A DNA stretch of 64,000 nucleotides from Mangrovimonas xylaniphaga (GTDB lineage: Bacteria > Bacteroidota > Bacteroidia > Flavobacteriales > Flavobacteriaceae): NCBI RefSeq assembly GCF_001280435.1, contig NZ_LBIP01000013.1:930001-994000 (forward strand). The letters run 5' to 3'. The notes beneath the pieces were generated by a model. That model was not told the origin of the DNA and made no database searches. It saw only the letters and a list, made by a program, of their open reading frames with translations. Positions 1 through 8,748 of this stretch are shown here, piece after piece (position 1 is the stretch's first letter; each line of letters begins with the position of its first letter). Position numbers and translations under genes: made by a program.

Positions 1-920
1 ATATCAGAATTTGCGTTTACAAAATCCTCAATATTTTTAGTGTTCTTGAATCCGTATACAGTTTCATTGGCTTTAGTTACTTTGTTGAATTCCTCGTGGT
101 CATCCAACAACTTCACCAAATTAGCTTTGATAGCTTCCTCGTCTTGTACGGAAGCTACTTCTTCAAACTCTACAAAGGCAATATCTCTGCTCTCTTCAAC
201 TTCGTACTTACCTTTGTTCTCGCTGATGTATTTAGAAATATCAGCTTTGGTTACTTCCACCAAACTATCAGAGATAGTAGTATAAGGAATGCTAACGTAT
301 TTTAAATCTACAGTTTCATTTTCCAACAAATAATCCGTTTCAGCTTCAGCTAAAGTACTTGCCACACCAGCTTTGATCATGTTGAAATATACTTGCTCCT
401 TGGCACGCTCTGCAATAGCAGCTTCGTTGTTTACCCACTCGTTATAGTTAATTTGGAAGTTTCCAAGAGGAGCACGGTTAGGAGTATTATTTTGAATAGC
501 CTTTAAGTTTGCAATGAATTCGTTCAACTTGTTTTCGTCAAACATCCCAGCCTCATTGCTGAATTCTGGATAAGACGAAAAGTTTTGCTTCAACAAATCT
601 CTCATTTGGTCCTTCTCAACAGACAATCCCAACTCTTCAAACTGTCCTTCCAACACAGCTTTTCTCACTTCCTGCTCATACACTCTGTTCATAGTTTGTG
701 TAGATGAAGCACCTGGACCTTGCATTCTTTGTGCATTTTCCACTTTTTGCATGAACTCTACCCTATCGATATCGGTTCCGTTTACGGTTGCTACCACATC
801 TTGGGCACTAGCCGCGGATCCATTTCTAAAAAGATCTGATAAAACGAAGGAAAATAATGCTAATGCAATGATTAGAATTAAAAAGAGTGAACGTTGTCTA
901 ATTTTACTTAAAACTGCCAT
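1..920 (-). CDS. ppiD: Peptidylprolyl isomerase PpiD/SurA-like, N-terminal part (truncated by window edge)
   Basis: About 306 residues are visible; the C-terminus lies beyond the left edge. A short cytoplasmic start is followed by one membrane helix at about residues 11-30, then a SurA_N-like periplasmic region (beginning VVATVNGTDIDRVEF) of the kind that precedes parvulin rotamase domains. The rotamase domain itself would be off the window. PpiD-type proteins are inner-membrane-anchored chaperones that help outer-membrane proteins fold. The ATG at 918-920 is chosen because it places the hydrophobic segment right after a basic stretch. It lies downstream of, and in the same direction as, an envelope gene string (CNNM, LptC, TPR, beta-barrel). 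The family is clear; a SurA-like rather than PpiD name is possible because the catalytic domain is not visible. Confidence 0.85.
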   Translation of the reverse strand, partial: MAVLSKIRQRSLFLILIIALALFSFVLSDLFRNGSAASAQDVVATVNGTDIDRVEFMQKVENAQRMQGPGASSTQTMNRVYEQEVRKAVLEGQFEELGLSVEKDQMRDLLKQNFSSYPEFSNEAGMFDENKLNEFIANLKAIQNNTPNRAPLGNFQINYNEWVNNEAAIAERAKEQVYFNMIKAGVASTLAEAETDYLLENETVDLKYVSIPYTTISDSLVEVTKADISKYISENKGKYEVEESRDIAFVEFEEVASVQDEEAIKANLVKLLDDHEEFNKVTKANETVYGFKNTKNIEDFVNANSD

Positions 921-989
921 TTTATTGTATACGTTAAAAAATATAAGTTCGCGAAAATAACGTTTTATATGAAATAATAAAAGATATAT

Positions 990-1039
990 TAGGTTTTATT
1001 GTAGATTTTAAATATGGAGGCAATACCCAATAAAACCTA
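990..1039. repeat. Perfect 12-bp inverted repeat in the ppiD upstream region
   Basis: TAGGTTTTATTG at 990-1001 is the exact reverse complement of 1028-1039, with a 26-nt spacer. A further imperfect hairpin at 1054-1079 reuses the ATAAAACC core. Together they lie in the 192-nt gap between the end of the CNNM/CBS gene and the start of ppiD. On the minus strand they could form a terminator or a structured ppiD leader; no strong U-run follows. Confidence 0.45.
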
Positions 1040-1112
1040 CCGAAAAGCAGAAGATAAAACCTTACAGACAGGCTTTTATTTGAAGTAAAAAGAAATAGTA
1101 GATTTTTAGAAA

Positions 1113-2402
1113 CTATTCTTCCTCCAGAACTTTTAAAGAGACCACGTCAATTTTGGTTGAAGAGACTTCCAAAATAGTAAACAGATAGTTTTCAATCATG
1201 ACCTGATCATTCAATTGCGGAATCTCCTCCGTTTCATCCACAATCAAACCACCCAAAGTTTCATAATTTTCCCCTTCTGGCAGATCCAATTTATAGGTTT
1301 CGTTAATATAGTCTACTTCCAGACGTGCAGAGAATTTATAATTCCTGTCATCAATTTTTTCCTCTATCAATGCAATGGTATCGTGTTCGTCCTCAATTTC
1401 ACCAAACAACTCCTCTACAATATCCTCCACAGTCATGATGCCGGCTGTTCCGCCGTATTCATCAATTACCACGGCGATACTCTTACGTTTTTTAGTGAGA
1501 ATGTTCAACACATCCTTTGCCAACATAGTTTCCGGGACAAACTCTACCGGAAGAATAATGGATTTTATGGAAGTTGGCTTTTTGAACAATTCAAAGGAAT
1601 GCACATAACCCAACACATCATCAATAGAATCTTTGTAAACCAAAATTTTGGAAAGCCCAGAGGCGGTAAACAGTCCACTGATGTTCTTTATAGTATCATG
1701 CACTTCAACAGCGATAATTTCGGTTCTTGGCACCATTACTTCTCTCGCCTTTACTTCGGAAAACTCTAAAGCCTTTTGGAAAATCTGGATTTCACTGTCT
1801 ACTTCATCATGCTCTTCCACCGATTCCATTTGTTCACTGATGTAGTTCCCTAATTCCACTTTAGTCATAGCCAAACGTACATCATCGCCATCGGTTTTAA
1901 AAAAACGACGCAAAACACTGTCTGAAATCCACATTACAAAAGAGGAAATAAACCAAAACAACAAATAGAATAGATAGGCTGGAAAAGCGAAAATCTTTAA
2001 AAAGGAATTGGCATAAATCTGAAAAAATACCTTTGGCAAAAACTCAGCCGTGATCAAGATGACCAGGGTAGAAATCACCGTTTGGGAGAGCAAACTTAAA
2101 TCGGAGAGTAGATAGTTTATAAAACCATAATTGGTGGGTAAAATGGATTGGAACCACTCCATCAACACATCCCCCATCACAAAACCGTAAATAACCAGAG
2201 CAATATTATTACCAATAAGCATGGTAGCGATATACTTGGAAGGCTTTTCGGTTAAACGCTTTAATATTTTGGCCAGGAAGTCGCCTTGCTTCTTCTCAAT
2301 TTCAATATGGATTTTGTTGGCCGAAACATAGGCTATTTCCATTCCGGAGAAAAACGCCGAAAGCAATAGGGAAACTACAATGATAACTCCGTTAATGTCC
2401 AT
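1113..2402 (-). CDS. CNNM/CBS-domain membrane protein (hemolysin family, CorC/HlyC-like)
   Basis: The 429-residue protein has the full family architecture. An N-terminal CNNM (DUF21) membrane domain with about four hydrophobic segments covers residues 1-160. A CBS pair follows at about 205-330, including the motif VVIDEYGGTAGIMTVEDIVEELFGEI at its end, and a CorC_HlyC transporter-associated domain at about 345-425. Such proteins are linked to magnesium or cobalt homeostasis. Despite the hemolysin label, the family is not generally a toxin. It sits between a small membrane protein (6-nt gap) and ppiD. Related Bacteroidota proteins include the gliding protein GldE, but this gene lacks the gldD neighbour, so I do not give it that name. 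Confidence 0.93.
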   Translation of the reverse strand: MDINGVIIVVSLLLSAFFSGMEIAYVSANKIHIEIEKKQGDFLAKILKRLTEKPSKYIATMLIGNNIALVIYGFVMGDVLMEWFQSILPTNYGFINYLLSDLSLLSQTVISTLVILITAEFLPKVFFQIYANSFLKIFAFPAYLFYLLFWFISSFVMWISDSVLRRFFKTDGDDVRLAMTKVELGNYISEQMESVEEHDEVDSEIQIFQKALEFSEVKAREVMVPRTEIIAVEVHDTIKNISGLFTASGLSKILVYKDSIDDVLGYVHSFELFKKPTSIKSIILPVEFVPETMLAKDVLNILTKKRKSIAVVIDEYGGTAGIMTVEDIVEELFGEIEDEHDTIALIEEKIDDRNYKFSARLEVDYINETYKLDLPEGENYETLGGLIVDETEEIPQLNDQVMIENYLFTILEVSSTKIDVVSLKVLEEE

Positions 2403-2408
2403 TGGGCA

Positions 2409-2597
2409 TTACTTGTTTCTGTCTTCAAACTTCTTTCTGAAACGGCTCCTGAAGAAAAACATAAAAACCGCCAAAGCTGCCAATAGCAAAGAGGTATAGG
2501 CTCCATTACGGTTGGTGTCCCATTTTGAAATCCCATCATAGGTAAACAATACCGCAAACACAATGTAAGCGTATTGAAAAATCTTCATTAATTTCAT
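2409..2597 (-). CDS. Small two-helix membrane protein of unknown function
   Basis: This is a 62-residue protein. One hydrophobic segment lies at about residues 9-20 and a second at about 34-50, followed by a strongly basic tail (RSRFRKKFEDRNK). I do not recognise a named family. Tight spacing (6 nt before the CNNM/CBS gene and about 50 nt after lptC) and matching orientation suggest it is co-transcribed with the envelope gene string. The start is the ATG at 2595-2597. An overlapping 62-codon frame on the same strand (2375-2563) looks like a shadow because it lacks a sensible hydrophobic profile. Confidence 0.7.
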   Translation of the reverse strand: MKLMKIFQYAYIVFAVLFTYDGISKWDTNRNGAYTSLLLAALAVFMFFFRSRFRKKFEDRNK

Positions 2598-2650
2598 GAA
2601 TCTTGGTGTTAATTACCTCACAAAGATAGCTAATTATTTAAGTGTAGGAT

Positions 2651-3238
2651 TTAGTTTGAAGGGGATTCTTCGGTATCATCTAGATACAATACGCCACTCA
2701 TTTCGGTAATTTCGAAGTTTTCGAAATTGGAATCGGAATCTAGACCTTGCCCTTTGGTAAGTTCGGAGCCTGAACGAAGGGTAAACTCACCATTGGTAAA
2801 CAACCATTCATTTTTTTGATCGTAGTACAGTTGGTCTGCATAAAGCGTGTCCTTGGAGTAGGTAGATATCACCACATTCCCTTGAAGGTCTATAAGGTCT
2901 GTGTCATTATACACAATGGCATAATCTGATACGATAACATTTTTACGGAAATCGTCATCAAAGACCGTAAGATGAATACCATCAGGAAACTCCGTAAAGG
3001 AAAACTTTCGGTTTGAAAAGTCCAACATTTTTGGACTCACCAAATTGGCTTTCATCTTTGCCGTATCACTCAATTTTTCGGTATACTTTAAATTGATATG
3101 CTCCGCTTCGCCAATAGGTTTGTTTTGGGAAATCCCAATTTTTTGGACTTCCTTTAAATTGTTTTGACACGAAAAAAACAAGGTCACAGCAATTGCTGTG
3201 ACCAGTTTTATGTTAGTATATAAATGTTTCTGTTTCAT
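2651..3238 (-). CDS. lptC: LPS export ABC transporter periplasmic protein LptC
   Basis: The 195-residue protein begins with a signal or anchor segment (residues 9-24) ending in a lipobox-like SC, FFSCQ. An LptC-like beta-jellyroll region follows, recognisable from DYAIVYNDTDLIDLQGNVVI and the strand-rich KDTLYADQLYYDQ. LptC receives lipopolysaccharide from LptBFG at the inner membrane and hands it to LptA across the periplasm. The start codon abuts the end of the upstream TPR gene (no gap), indicating one operon. The lipobox suggests lipid anchoring rather than the transmembrane anchor used in E. coli. Confidence 0.85.
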   Translation of the reverse strand: MKQKHLYTNIKLVTAIAVTLFFSCQNNLKEVQKIGISQNKPIGEAEHINLKYTEKLSDTAKMKANLVSPKMLDFSNRKFSFTEFPDGIHLTVFDDDFRKNVIVSDYAIVYNDTDLIDLQGNVVISTYSKDTLYADQLYYDQKNEWLFTNGEFTLRSGSELTKGQGLDSDSNFENFEITEMSGVLYLDDTEESPSN

Positions 3239-4621
3239 TTACAAACTTGGCACCACTACGCTACCATTGATCCAACAACCAATTTTAATAGTTTGTCCAG
3301 CGTTACCTTTAGTAAAGATATCTCCTTTTGTAGGCGCATTACCTTCGTAGCTAGCAGCTGTTTGGTTAGCTACTTTAGTTAATGTAGCATCTACTTTCCC
3401 AGCTTTTCTAGCTTCTTGAGCTGCATACCAAAATACGGCTCTTTTATCAAAACTGTCTGCACCACAATCATTGGCGCTAGCTGCATACATTGCTGCAATG
3501 TTCAAATGAGGTCTTCCGTTTGAAGGGTTCAACTTCAAAGACTCTCTATAGTAGTTTCTAGCTTCGCTATAACGACCTTTTTTCTTTAAGATCCCACCAA
3601 TTCTCTCGGCCAATCTTCCTTTCTTGTACTTATCAGTTTCCAAATCGAAAGCTTGCTTTAAGTAGTTTACAGCTTCGCTATCTTTATTTTGCTTAAACAA
3701 AATAGTTGCTACGAAATACTTAGTGTCTGCAGAAGGAGCTGTAGCATCATAAGCTTTTACCAATTCAATATAAAGAGGATCGTCCGTACACTCCTTGTTG
3801 TACATTCTGCTTACCGCTCTCTTCAACCAAACAGCATCGTTCTTATACGTTTCGAAATCCTTTTTGTACAATGGAATTAAGTTTTCACAATTTGCCAATT
3901 GTCCTAATTTGCTATCGATACTACCTCCGATTTTCTCATAGTTTTCAAGGTAGTTAGTATAGTATTTTCTGTATTTCTCCTCCTTAGAAGTCAACGTTTG
4001 CCCTGCCTCTTCCTTTTGAACTAATTTGTTCAACTCTTCTGTGCAGATTTCTACCTCAGTACCAATTTTATCAGATACATCATCGTATTTATCAAATACA
4101 GACTGAAGTGGTAATTTCCCTTCGTTATACAAATCTACCGCTGTAGAAAAGTACACGTACAATCCTTTAGGGTTTTTAAAATTTTTCAAATCTTCCTTAT
4201 ATGCTCTATCAAACATATCATAGATCTCCTGATTTGAAACGCCCAATTCCTTTTTGTTATCATACATCAATAACCCTTTATCATTAAGTACTTCTCCTTT
4301 TTCGTACTTATTTGGGAAATTAGCAAGACCTTCATCCAACAACTTCATTTTATCATTCACAAAAGCCGCTTTATCTGCTCCTGAAGAATTCTTGATTTTA
4401 TGGTCTAGAATTTTCTCTCCATACCCGTAAATAGCATAATTAAACTTTGGGCATTTGTTACGCACCTTCATCCATGGCTCATATGCCTCATCGTATTTTT
4501 TGCTCTTTACATAGTCTGAAAAGATCATTAGGTTAGTCATGCACTCTTCGTCTTGTTGAGCAAACCCGATGTTAACGCTCAAAAACAGGGCAACTAATAC
4601 TAAAGTTATTCTCGCTTTCAT
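3239..4621 (-). CDS. Tetratricopeptide-repeat periplasmic protein
   Basis: The 460-residue protein has a cleavable signal peptide (MKARITLVLVALFLSVNIGFAQ). It is almost entirely helical; the clearest TPR-like units are at about residues 290-385 (YFVATILFKQNKDSEAVNYL and GRYSEARNYYRESLKLNPSN). No catalytic domain is visible, so it is probably a scaffold in the periplasm or at the outer membrane. It lies between a beta-barrel protein gene (25 nt upstream) and lptC (directly abutting). This order recurs in flavobacteria to my knowledge and suggests a role in envelope assembly, but its partner cannot be read from the sequence. Confidence 0.85.
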   Translation of the reverse strand: MKARITLVLVALFLSVNIGFAQQDEECMTNLMIFSDYVKSKKYDEAYEPWMKVRNKCPKFNYAIYGYGEKILDHKIKNSSGADKAAFVNDKMKLLDEGLANFPNKYEKGEVLNDKGLLMYDNKKELGVSNQEIYDMFDRAYKEDLKNFKNPKGLYVYFSTAVDLYNEGKLPLQSVFDKYDDVSDKIGTEVEICTEELNKLVQKEEAGQTLTSKEEKYRKYYTNYLENYEKIGGSIDSKLGQLANCENLIPLYKKDFETYKNDAVWLKRAVSRMYNKECTDDPLYIELVKAYDATAPSADTKYFVATILFKQNKDSEAVNYLKQAFDLETDKYKKGRLAERIGGILKKKGRYSEARNYYRESLKLNPSNGRPHLNIAAMYAASANDCGADSFDKRAVFWYAAQEARKAGKVDATLTKVANQTAASYEGNAPTKGDIFTKGNAGQTIKIGCWINGSVVVPSL

Positions 4622-4646
4622 TGTTTAATTATTAATTACTGTAAAT

Positions 4647-5921
4647 TTAGTTATATTTTAATTTCTGGAACCATCTGTCGTTTAAAGACAAACTGATTAG
4701 GATATTGGCGAAATTTTCCTGAACCAAATTTTGGTTTGTGGTTCCTCTTTTTCCGAACTCCAACCCAAGGTTTGCATTGGAAAACACACCTCCCACTGGA
4801 AACCCTGCTCCAAAAGATATGCCAAACTCCTTAATATCCTCATCACTTATTTTCAAACCTGTGTGCTCAAAGTGCATTCCAGCCCTATAGGTGATTCGTT
4901 TCCAGTATTTTGAAAAAGAATCGTACTCAGGAATAAAAAATCCTCCAAATGAGAAATTCGATCCATCTACAAAGTTAGTATTATTACTGTCCATAAATGG
5001 ATTTGAGAACGCACTTATATTTTGGGTGGTATATTCCGCCCCAACAAACCATCTTCTTGGCTGCCCAATCCCTGCTCCAAAAGACAGACGTGACGGCATC
5101 GTCAAATCGGTTTCATCCAATCCCTGCGATTCCAAATCGGCCTCAAGACTTGTTCCATCTCCAGTTAATATCGTTCTGGTATTTTTCGAAGTCAAGCTCC
5201 CTTCTGGCGCATAGGTTAAAGAGGTTACCAATTCAAACTTCTCCTTAATCATAGTTTTATAGGTCACTCCAAAATTAACCGTGAACCCACTTAAATTGGA
5301 ACGATTTCTCTCTAAAGTAGGATATTGGATATAATCTCCTTCATCAAAGAAATACTCCTGAACGTTATTTCTAACATTTCCAAAGTTATAACTTAAATCA
5401 ACACCAACACTCAATTTTGGTGTCACGGCATATCCCAGACCAAGATAAGTTCTATTTAAACCACCTTCTCCTGTATATTTATTGGTGATATTCCCCTCTT
5501 CATCTTTAGACTGAATTTTATAACCAACCGATGTATAAGGCAACAAACCAAAGCCAAAACCAAATTTTCCCATTGGGATAGACATGGCCAAATAGTCAAA
5601 AGTGGTTGCAGATGATCTATCGCTTCCACTATCACTTTGCAAATTCAAACTTTGTTGGCTTCCGGCAAGGGCAAATTTCACTGGACGGCTTTCCTCTTTA
5701 AATGACTTTAGGTTTGGGGTAGCGTAACTTGCAGGGTTTCTTAAATTAACATGGATACTATCGGTATAAATACTCAAACCTCCCATACTTCTGTTTTCAA
5801 CAGTTCCCTTGAACTTTAAACTTCCAATTCCAAAAAACGAATAGGGTGAAACTGTACCTTGTTGTGCATGTAACTGCAATGCAAAAGAAGCTATAAAAAC
5901 TACTACAAGTTTTTTTATCAT
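4647..5921 (-). CDS. Outer-membrane beta-barrel protein
   Basis: The 424-residue protein has a signal peptide (MIKKLVVVFIASFALQLHA, cleaved before QQGTVSPYSFFGIG). Alternating beta strands rich in Gly and aromatic residues follow (for example FGFGFGLLPYTSVGYK and FTVNFGVTYKTMI). The GxGSLKFKGTVENRSMGGLS start resembles barrels related to the FadL/OmpP1 type, but no transport signature is clear. The gene starts directly after coaX ends (stop at 5922) and precedes the TPR and lptC genes, so it is probably expressed with them. Substrate unknown. Confidence 0.82.
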   Translation of the reverse strand: MIKKLVVVFIASFALQLHAQQGTVSPYSFFGIGSLKFKGTVENRSMGGLSIYTDSIHVNLRNPASYATPNLKSFKEESRPVKFALAGSQQSLNLQSDSGSDRSSATTFDYLAMSIPMGKFGFGFGLLPYTSVGYKIQSKDEEGNITNKYTGEGGLNRTYLGLGYAVTPKLSVGVDLSYNFGNVRNNVQEYFFDEGDYIQYPTLERNRSNLSGFTVNFGVTYKTMIKEKFELVTSLTYAPEGSLTSKNTRTILTGDGTSLEADLESQGLDETDLTMPSRLSFGAGIGQPRRWFVGAEYTTQNISAFSNPFMDSNNTNFVDGSNFSFGGFFIPEYDSFSKYWKRITYRAGMHFEHTGLKISDEDIKEFGISFGAGFPVGGVFSNANLGLEFGKRGTTNQNLVQENFANILISLSLNDRWFQKLKYN

Positions 5922-6650
5922 TTAGTACAAATTATATTCTAATATAAAGTTTAAACCTTCTAAAAGAAAATTAGAGTTGGCAAATATGCCATTTTTTAAT
6001 TGTTTTGACAAGAAATCTGAGTCCCCTCCTGTTAAAATAACTGTTAAATCTCTATATTCCTGACGATAATCATCAACTACTCCATTAATTTCTTTTAAAA
6101 CACCGCCCACAACCCCCGAATGTATGGAAGTAATGGTAGAATCTCCAATTAAACCTCTAGGCATCTCTGTTTCAAGTAACGGCAAATTGGCCGTTAAATT
6201 GTTAAGCGATTTATAGCGCATCCTAATCCCAGGAGAAATAGCGCCTCCTTTATAAGTACTTTCAGCATCTGTAAAATCGTAGGTAATACAAGTACCTGCA
6301 TCGATTACCAAGACATTTTGCTGGGGAAAGTTTTTAACCGCGGCGCTCACCAATGCCACACGATCCACCCCTAAGGTATGTGGTGTACTGTAAGCATTTA
6401 CAAAGGGAAGTTTAGTCTCCGCATCCAAAACCAAGACTGGCAATTTTGACTGAATCAATTTCAGCATGCCATTGTCCAAATCGCCCACCGAAGAAAGAAT
6501 GCATTTCTGAATGCTTTCATAATTTTCAAAAAGCCCCTCAAACTCGGTTTCAAAATGAGCAAGATCGAAACTGCACTTAAAAATAATTTCCTCCTGCTGG
6601 AAAATGGCAAACTTTACAAAGGTATTGCCAACGTCGACAATTAAATTCAT
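5922..6650 (-). CDS. coaX: Type III pantothenate kinase
   Basis: CoaX phosphorylates pantothenate, the first step of coenzyme A synthesis, in the cytosol. The 242-residue product opens with the ATPase-fold phosphate motif MNLIVDVGNTFVKFAIF, which fits the family's usual N-terminus. Other landmarks are the conserved TLGVDRVALV, the DAGTCITYDF phosphate-2 motif, the GGAISPGIRMR loop and the C-terminal ILTGGDSDFL adenosine-site motif. The reading frame stays open ten codons further upstream. I chose the ATG at 6648-6650 because every family member starts just before the VDVGNT motif. It heads the minus-strand gene string toward lptC. Confidence 0.95.
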   Translation of the reverse strand: MNLIVDVGNTFVKFAIFQQEEIIFKCSFDLAHFETEFEGLFENYESIQKCILSSVGDLDNGMLKLIQSKLPVLVLDAETKLPFVNAYSTPHTLGVDRVALVSAAVKNFPQQNVLVIDAGTCITYDFTDAESTYKGGAISPGIRMRYKSLNNLTANLPLLETEMPRGLIGDSTITSIHSGVVGGVLKEINGVVDDYRQEYRDLTVILTGGDSDFLSKQLKNGIFANSNFLLEGLNFILEYNLY

Positions 6651-6786
6651 AGCTTTAAAAAGGGTAAAATTACAAAACAAGTATGTAACAGTTTAAAAAG
6701 GCAAAAAAAATTTATTCCTAAATCGCTAGAATTTAAGCCCTAAAAGCAACGGAAATAAAAGAATTAAATTTTTTCTAAAATTATCT

Positions 6787-6816
6787 TTGCGAATATCAAA
6801 ATTGCCCTTATATTTG
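6787..6816 (+). promoter_or_regulatory. Bacteroidota promoter for tRNA-Phe
   Basis: TTG at 6787-6789, a 19-nt spacer and TATATTTG at 6809-6816 match the Bacteroidota consensus TTG-N17-23-TANNTTTG exactly. Transcription would start near 6823, about 13 nt before the mature tRNA end. Confidence 0.8.
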
Positions 6817-6835
6817 CATCCGCAATTAAGCGACT

Positions 6836-6911
6836 GGTGCCTTAGCTCAGTTGGTAGAGCAAAGGACTGAAAATCCTTGTGTCCCTGGTTCGATTCCTGG
6901 AGGCACCACCA
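6836..6911 (+). tRNA. tRNA-Phe (anticodon GAA)
   Basis: The cloverleaf is complete. The acceptor stem GGTGCCT (6836-6842) pairs with AGGCACC (6901-6907). The D arm is GCTC/GAGC, and the anticodon stem is AAGGA/TCCTT with loop CTGAAAA, placing GAA at 6869-6871. The T loop is TTCGATT. The T stem has one U-U mismatch at its middle. The discriminator is A6908, and a CCA end is encoded at 6909-6911. Confidence 0.97.
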
Positions 6912-6914
6912 CCA

Positions 6915-6944
6915 AAAACCCGAACAACTTTGTTCGGGTTTTTT
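6915..6944 (+). terminator. Rho-independent terminator of tRNA-Phe
   Basis: AACCCGAACA and TGTTCGGGTT pair around a short loop and are followed by a T6 run. It starts four nt after the CCA end. Confidence 0.9.
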
Positions 6945-6988
6945 GGTTTTTAAAGGTTTTTATATTGAAAAGTGCTTAAAAACGGTAT

Positions 6989-7984
6989 TCAATTTTTATT
7001 TGCTTTTTTAGCCTCTCGCTCCTGTTCCCGTTCCAATTTCTTGAAATAACCTCTAAAAAGCGCATTGTGCCTTAAAGCTTCCATGTTTTCATTAAACTTA
7101 TCAGTCCCTTGTTTGATGTTATCAGCTGAGGCTTTTAAATCCTGCACCAGGATAGTGTCGTTTAAAATATAATTAAGGGTTCCCTCACTAGATTGAATAT
7201 CCAAAACCATTTTATTGATATTACCAACAACATTTTCCATATCCACACTCAAACTTTCCATATTTTGGACTACGGTTTTTAACCTTTCCCCCGAAATGGT
7301 ATCGTTCAGCAATACTCCCAATACCGATTCATCATTAGTTTTCAGAGTTTCCACCAAGCCATTTAATTTGTTCACGGTAAGAGAAGCCCCTTTACTGGCT
7401 AGATTTAAATTGGCTATGGTTTGCTTTAATTCTTTAGCCATAATGGTATCATTCAGCAAGACCCCAATGGTGCCCTCTCCATCCACAATTCTATTGGTAA
7501 TCTTTAACAGATCCGAAGTAAGGATTGCTGCATTTTCATTGGTCGTGCTTAAGGTATTCAAAATATCATCGGCACTTATTTTACTATAAGACTCTAAAAC
7601 ATCGCCATTATCAACCACGGGAGCACTTCCCTTTCCCGGAACGATGTTCACTACCATATTCCCTACAAGACCATCCGCCCCTATGGTTGCAATGGCATTT
7701 TTCCTGATGTGGCCTATTATTTTTTCATCCAAAGCCATATCTACACGTATAATAGAGTCATTGATCATATAGACTTTTTTCACGGTACCAATATCCAAAC
7801 CTGAATAACGCACATTATTTCCATTCTTTAAACCATTAACATTTCTGAATTGTGCACTTATGGTAAATGTTTTTTTGAACAGTTCCTGACGTTGCCCAAT
7901 AAGATAGACCGCCGCTACAAACAAAACAGACCCTATGACTACAAGAAGCCCTAATTGTATTTTCTTTGAATCCATCGTTTTCAT
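6989..7984 (-). CDS. MlaD-family (MCE domain) lipid transport protein
   Basis: The 331-residue protein has an N-terminal membrane anchor (about residues 11-30). An MCE domain spans about 37-115, with the family signature NVNGLKNGNNVRYSGLDIGTV near its start and a GNMVVNIVPG end. The rest is helical and carries three related segments, GTIGVLLNDT, SVLGVLLNDT and GTLNYILNDT, spaced about 48 residues apart. MlaD-type proteins form rings that receive phospholipids from the MlaFE ABC transporter in the inner membrane. It overlaps the ATPase gene by four nt, so the three genes form one operon. The direction of lipid transport cannot be told from sequence. Confidence 0.93.
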   Translation of the reverse strand: MKTMDSKKIQLGLLVVIGSVLFVAAVYLIGQRQELFKKTFTISAQFRNVNGLKNGNNVRYSGLDIGTVKKVYMINDSIIRVDMALDEKIIGHIRKNAIATIGADGLVGNMVVNIVPGKGSAPVVDNGDVLESYSKISADDILNTLSTTNENAAILTSDLLKITNRIVDGEGTIGVLLNDTIMAKELKQTIANLNLASKGASLTVNKLNGLVETLKTNDESVLGVLLNDTISGERLKTVVQNMESLSVDMENVVGNINKMVLDIQSSEGTLNYILNDTILVQDLKASADNIKQGTDKFNENMEALRHNALFRGYFKKLEREQEREAKKANKN

Positions 7985-8748
7985 ACTTCTTCTTTAAAAA
8001 ATGCCTTCACTTTTGGATCTTTGGAACTGGACAACTCAGCAAAAGTCCCAACCGCATAATCCACGCCATCTATCAACAATACCATCCTATCGGCAATCAC
8101 CCGGGCACAGTCCACATCATGAGTAATGATAAGGGACGAAGTATTGTACTGCTTCTGCACTTTTTGCATCAGGATGACAATTTCCTTGGCCGTAATAGGA
8201 TCCAGACCACTGGTGGGCTCATCATAAATAATGATTTTTGGCTGCATAATTAGCGTCCTTGCTAACGCAATACGCCGTTTCATTCCTCCCGATAATTCCG
8301 AAGGCATCAACTCTATGGCCTTTTCTAAACCAACATTTTCCAAAGCTTCCATCACCAACTTTTCTTGATTCTCTTCCCCTCCAAACTTCTTGGTATGCCA
8401 ACGCATAGGAAATTTAAGATTTTCCCTTACCGTCATGGAATCATAAAGAGCACTACCCTGAAACAAAAAGCCAATTTCCCGTCTTAAAATATCTAATGAT
8501 TCATGGTCCAACTTTGTAATATCGTTGTGCATCACCGAAATAAAACCACTGTCGGCCTCCATCAAACCTACCAAACATTTTATCATTACGGACTTTCCCG
8601 ATCCCGACTTCCCCATAATGACTAGATTTTCCCCTTGATAAAGCTGCATGTTGAACCCGTTCAGCACGTAGTTATCACCAAAACTCTTGTGAAGATCCCT
8701 CACTTCTAGGACCACATTAGGCTCTTCTATGTGATTCTGCTCCATCAT
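7981..8748 (-). CDS. MlaF-family ABC transporter ATP-binding protein
   Basis: The 255-residue ATPase shows every ABC motif: Walker A GKSGSGKS near residue 45, a Q-loop (FLFQGSALYDSMTVREN), the signature LSGGMKRR, Walker B IIIYDEPTSGLD and the switch His in ITHDVD. MlaF drives phospholipid movement between the inner membrane and the MlaD ring. Its stop overlaps the mlaD-like start, and its start overlaps the permease stop, both by four nt. This supports translational coupling. Confidence 0.95.
   Translation of the reverse strand: MMEQNHIEEPNVVLEVRDLHKSFGDNYVLNGFNMQLYQGENLVIMGKSGSGKSVMIKCLVGLMEADSGFISVMHNDITKLDHESLDILRREIGFLFQGSALYDSMTVRENLKFPMRWHTKKFGGEENQEKLVMEALENVGLEKAIELMPSELSGGMKRRIALARTLIMQPKIIIYDEPTSGLDPITAKEIVILMQKVQKQYNTSSLIITHDVDCARVIADRMVLLIDGVDYAVGTFAELSSSKDPKVKAFFKEEV

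Noticed and set aside
1215-1769. 184-codon frame opposite the CNNM/CBS gene
   Set aside because: It lies inside a complete, well-conserved gene on the other strand and its translation has no family features.
2375-2563. Alternative 62-codon frame overlapping the small membrane protein
   Set aside because: Its composition lacks a membrane or folded pattern. The frame at 2409-2597 has two hydrophobic segments and a basic tail and fits the operon spacing.
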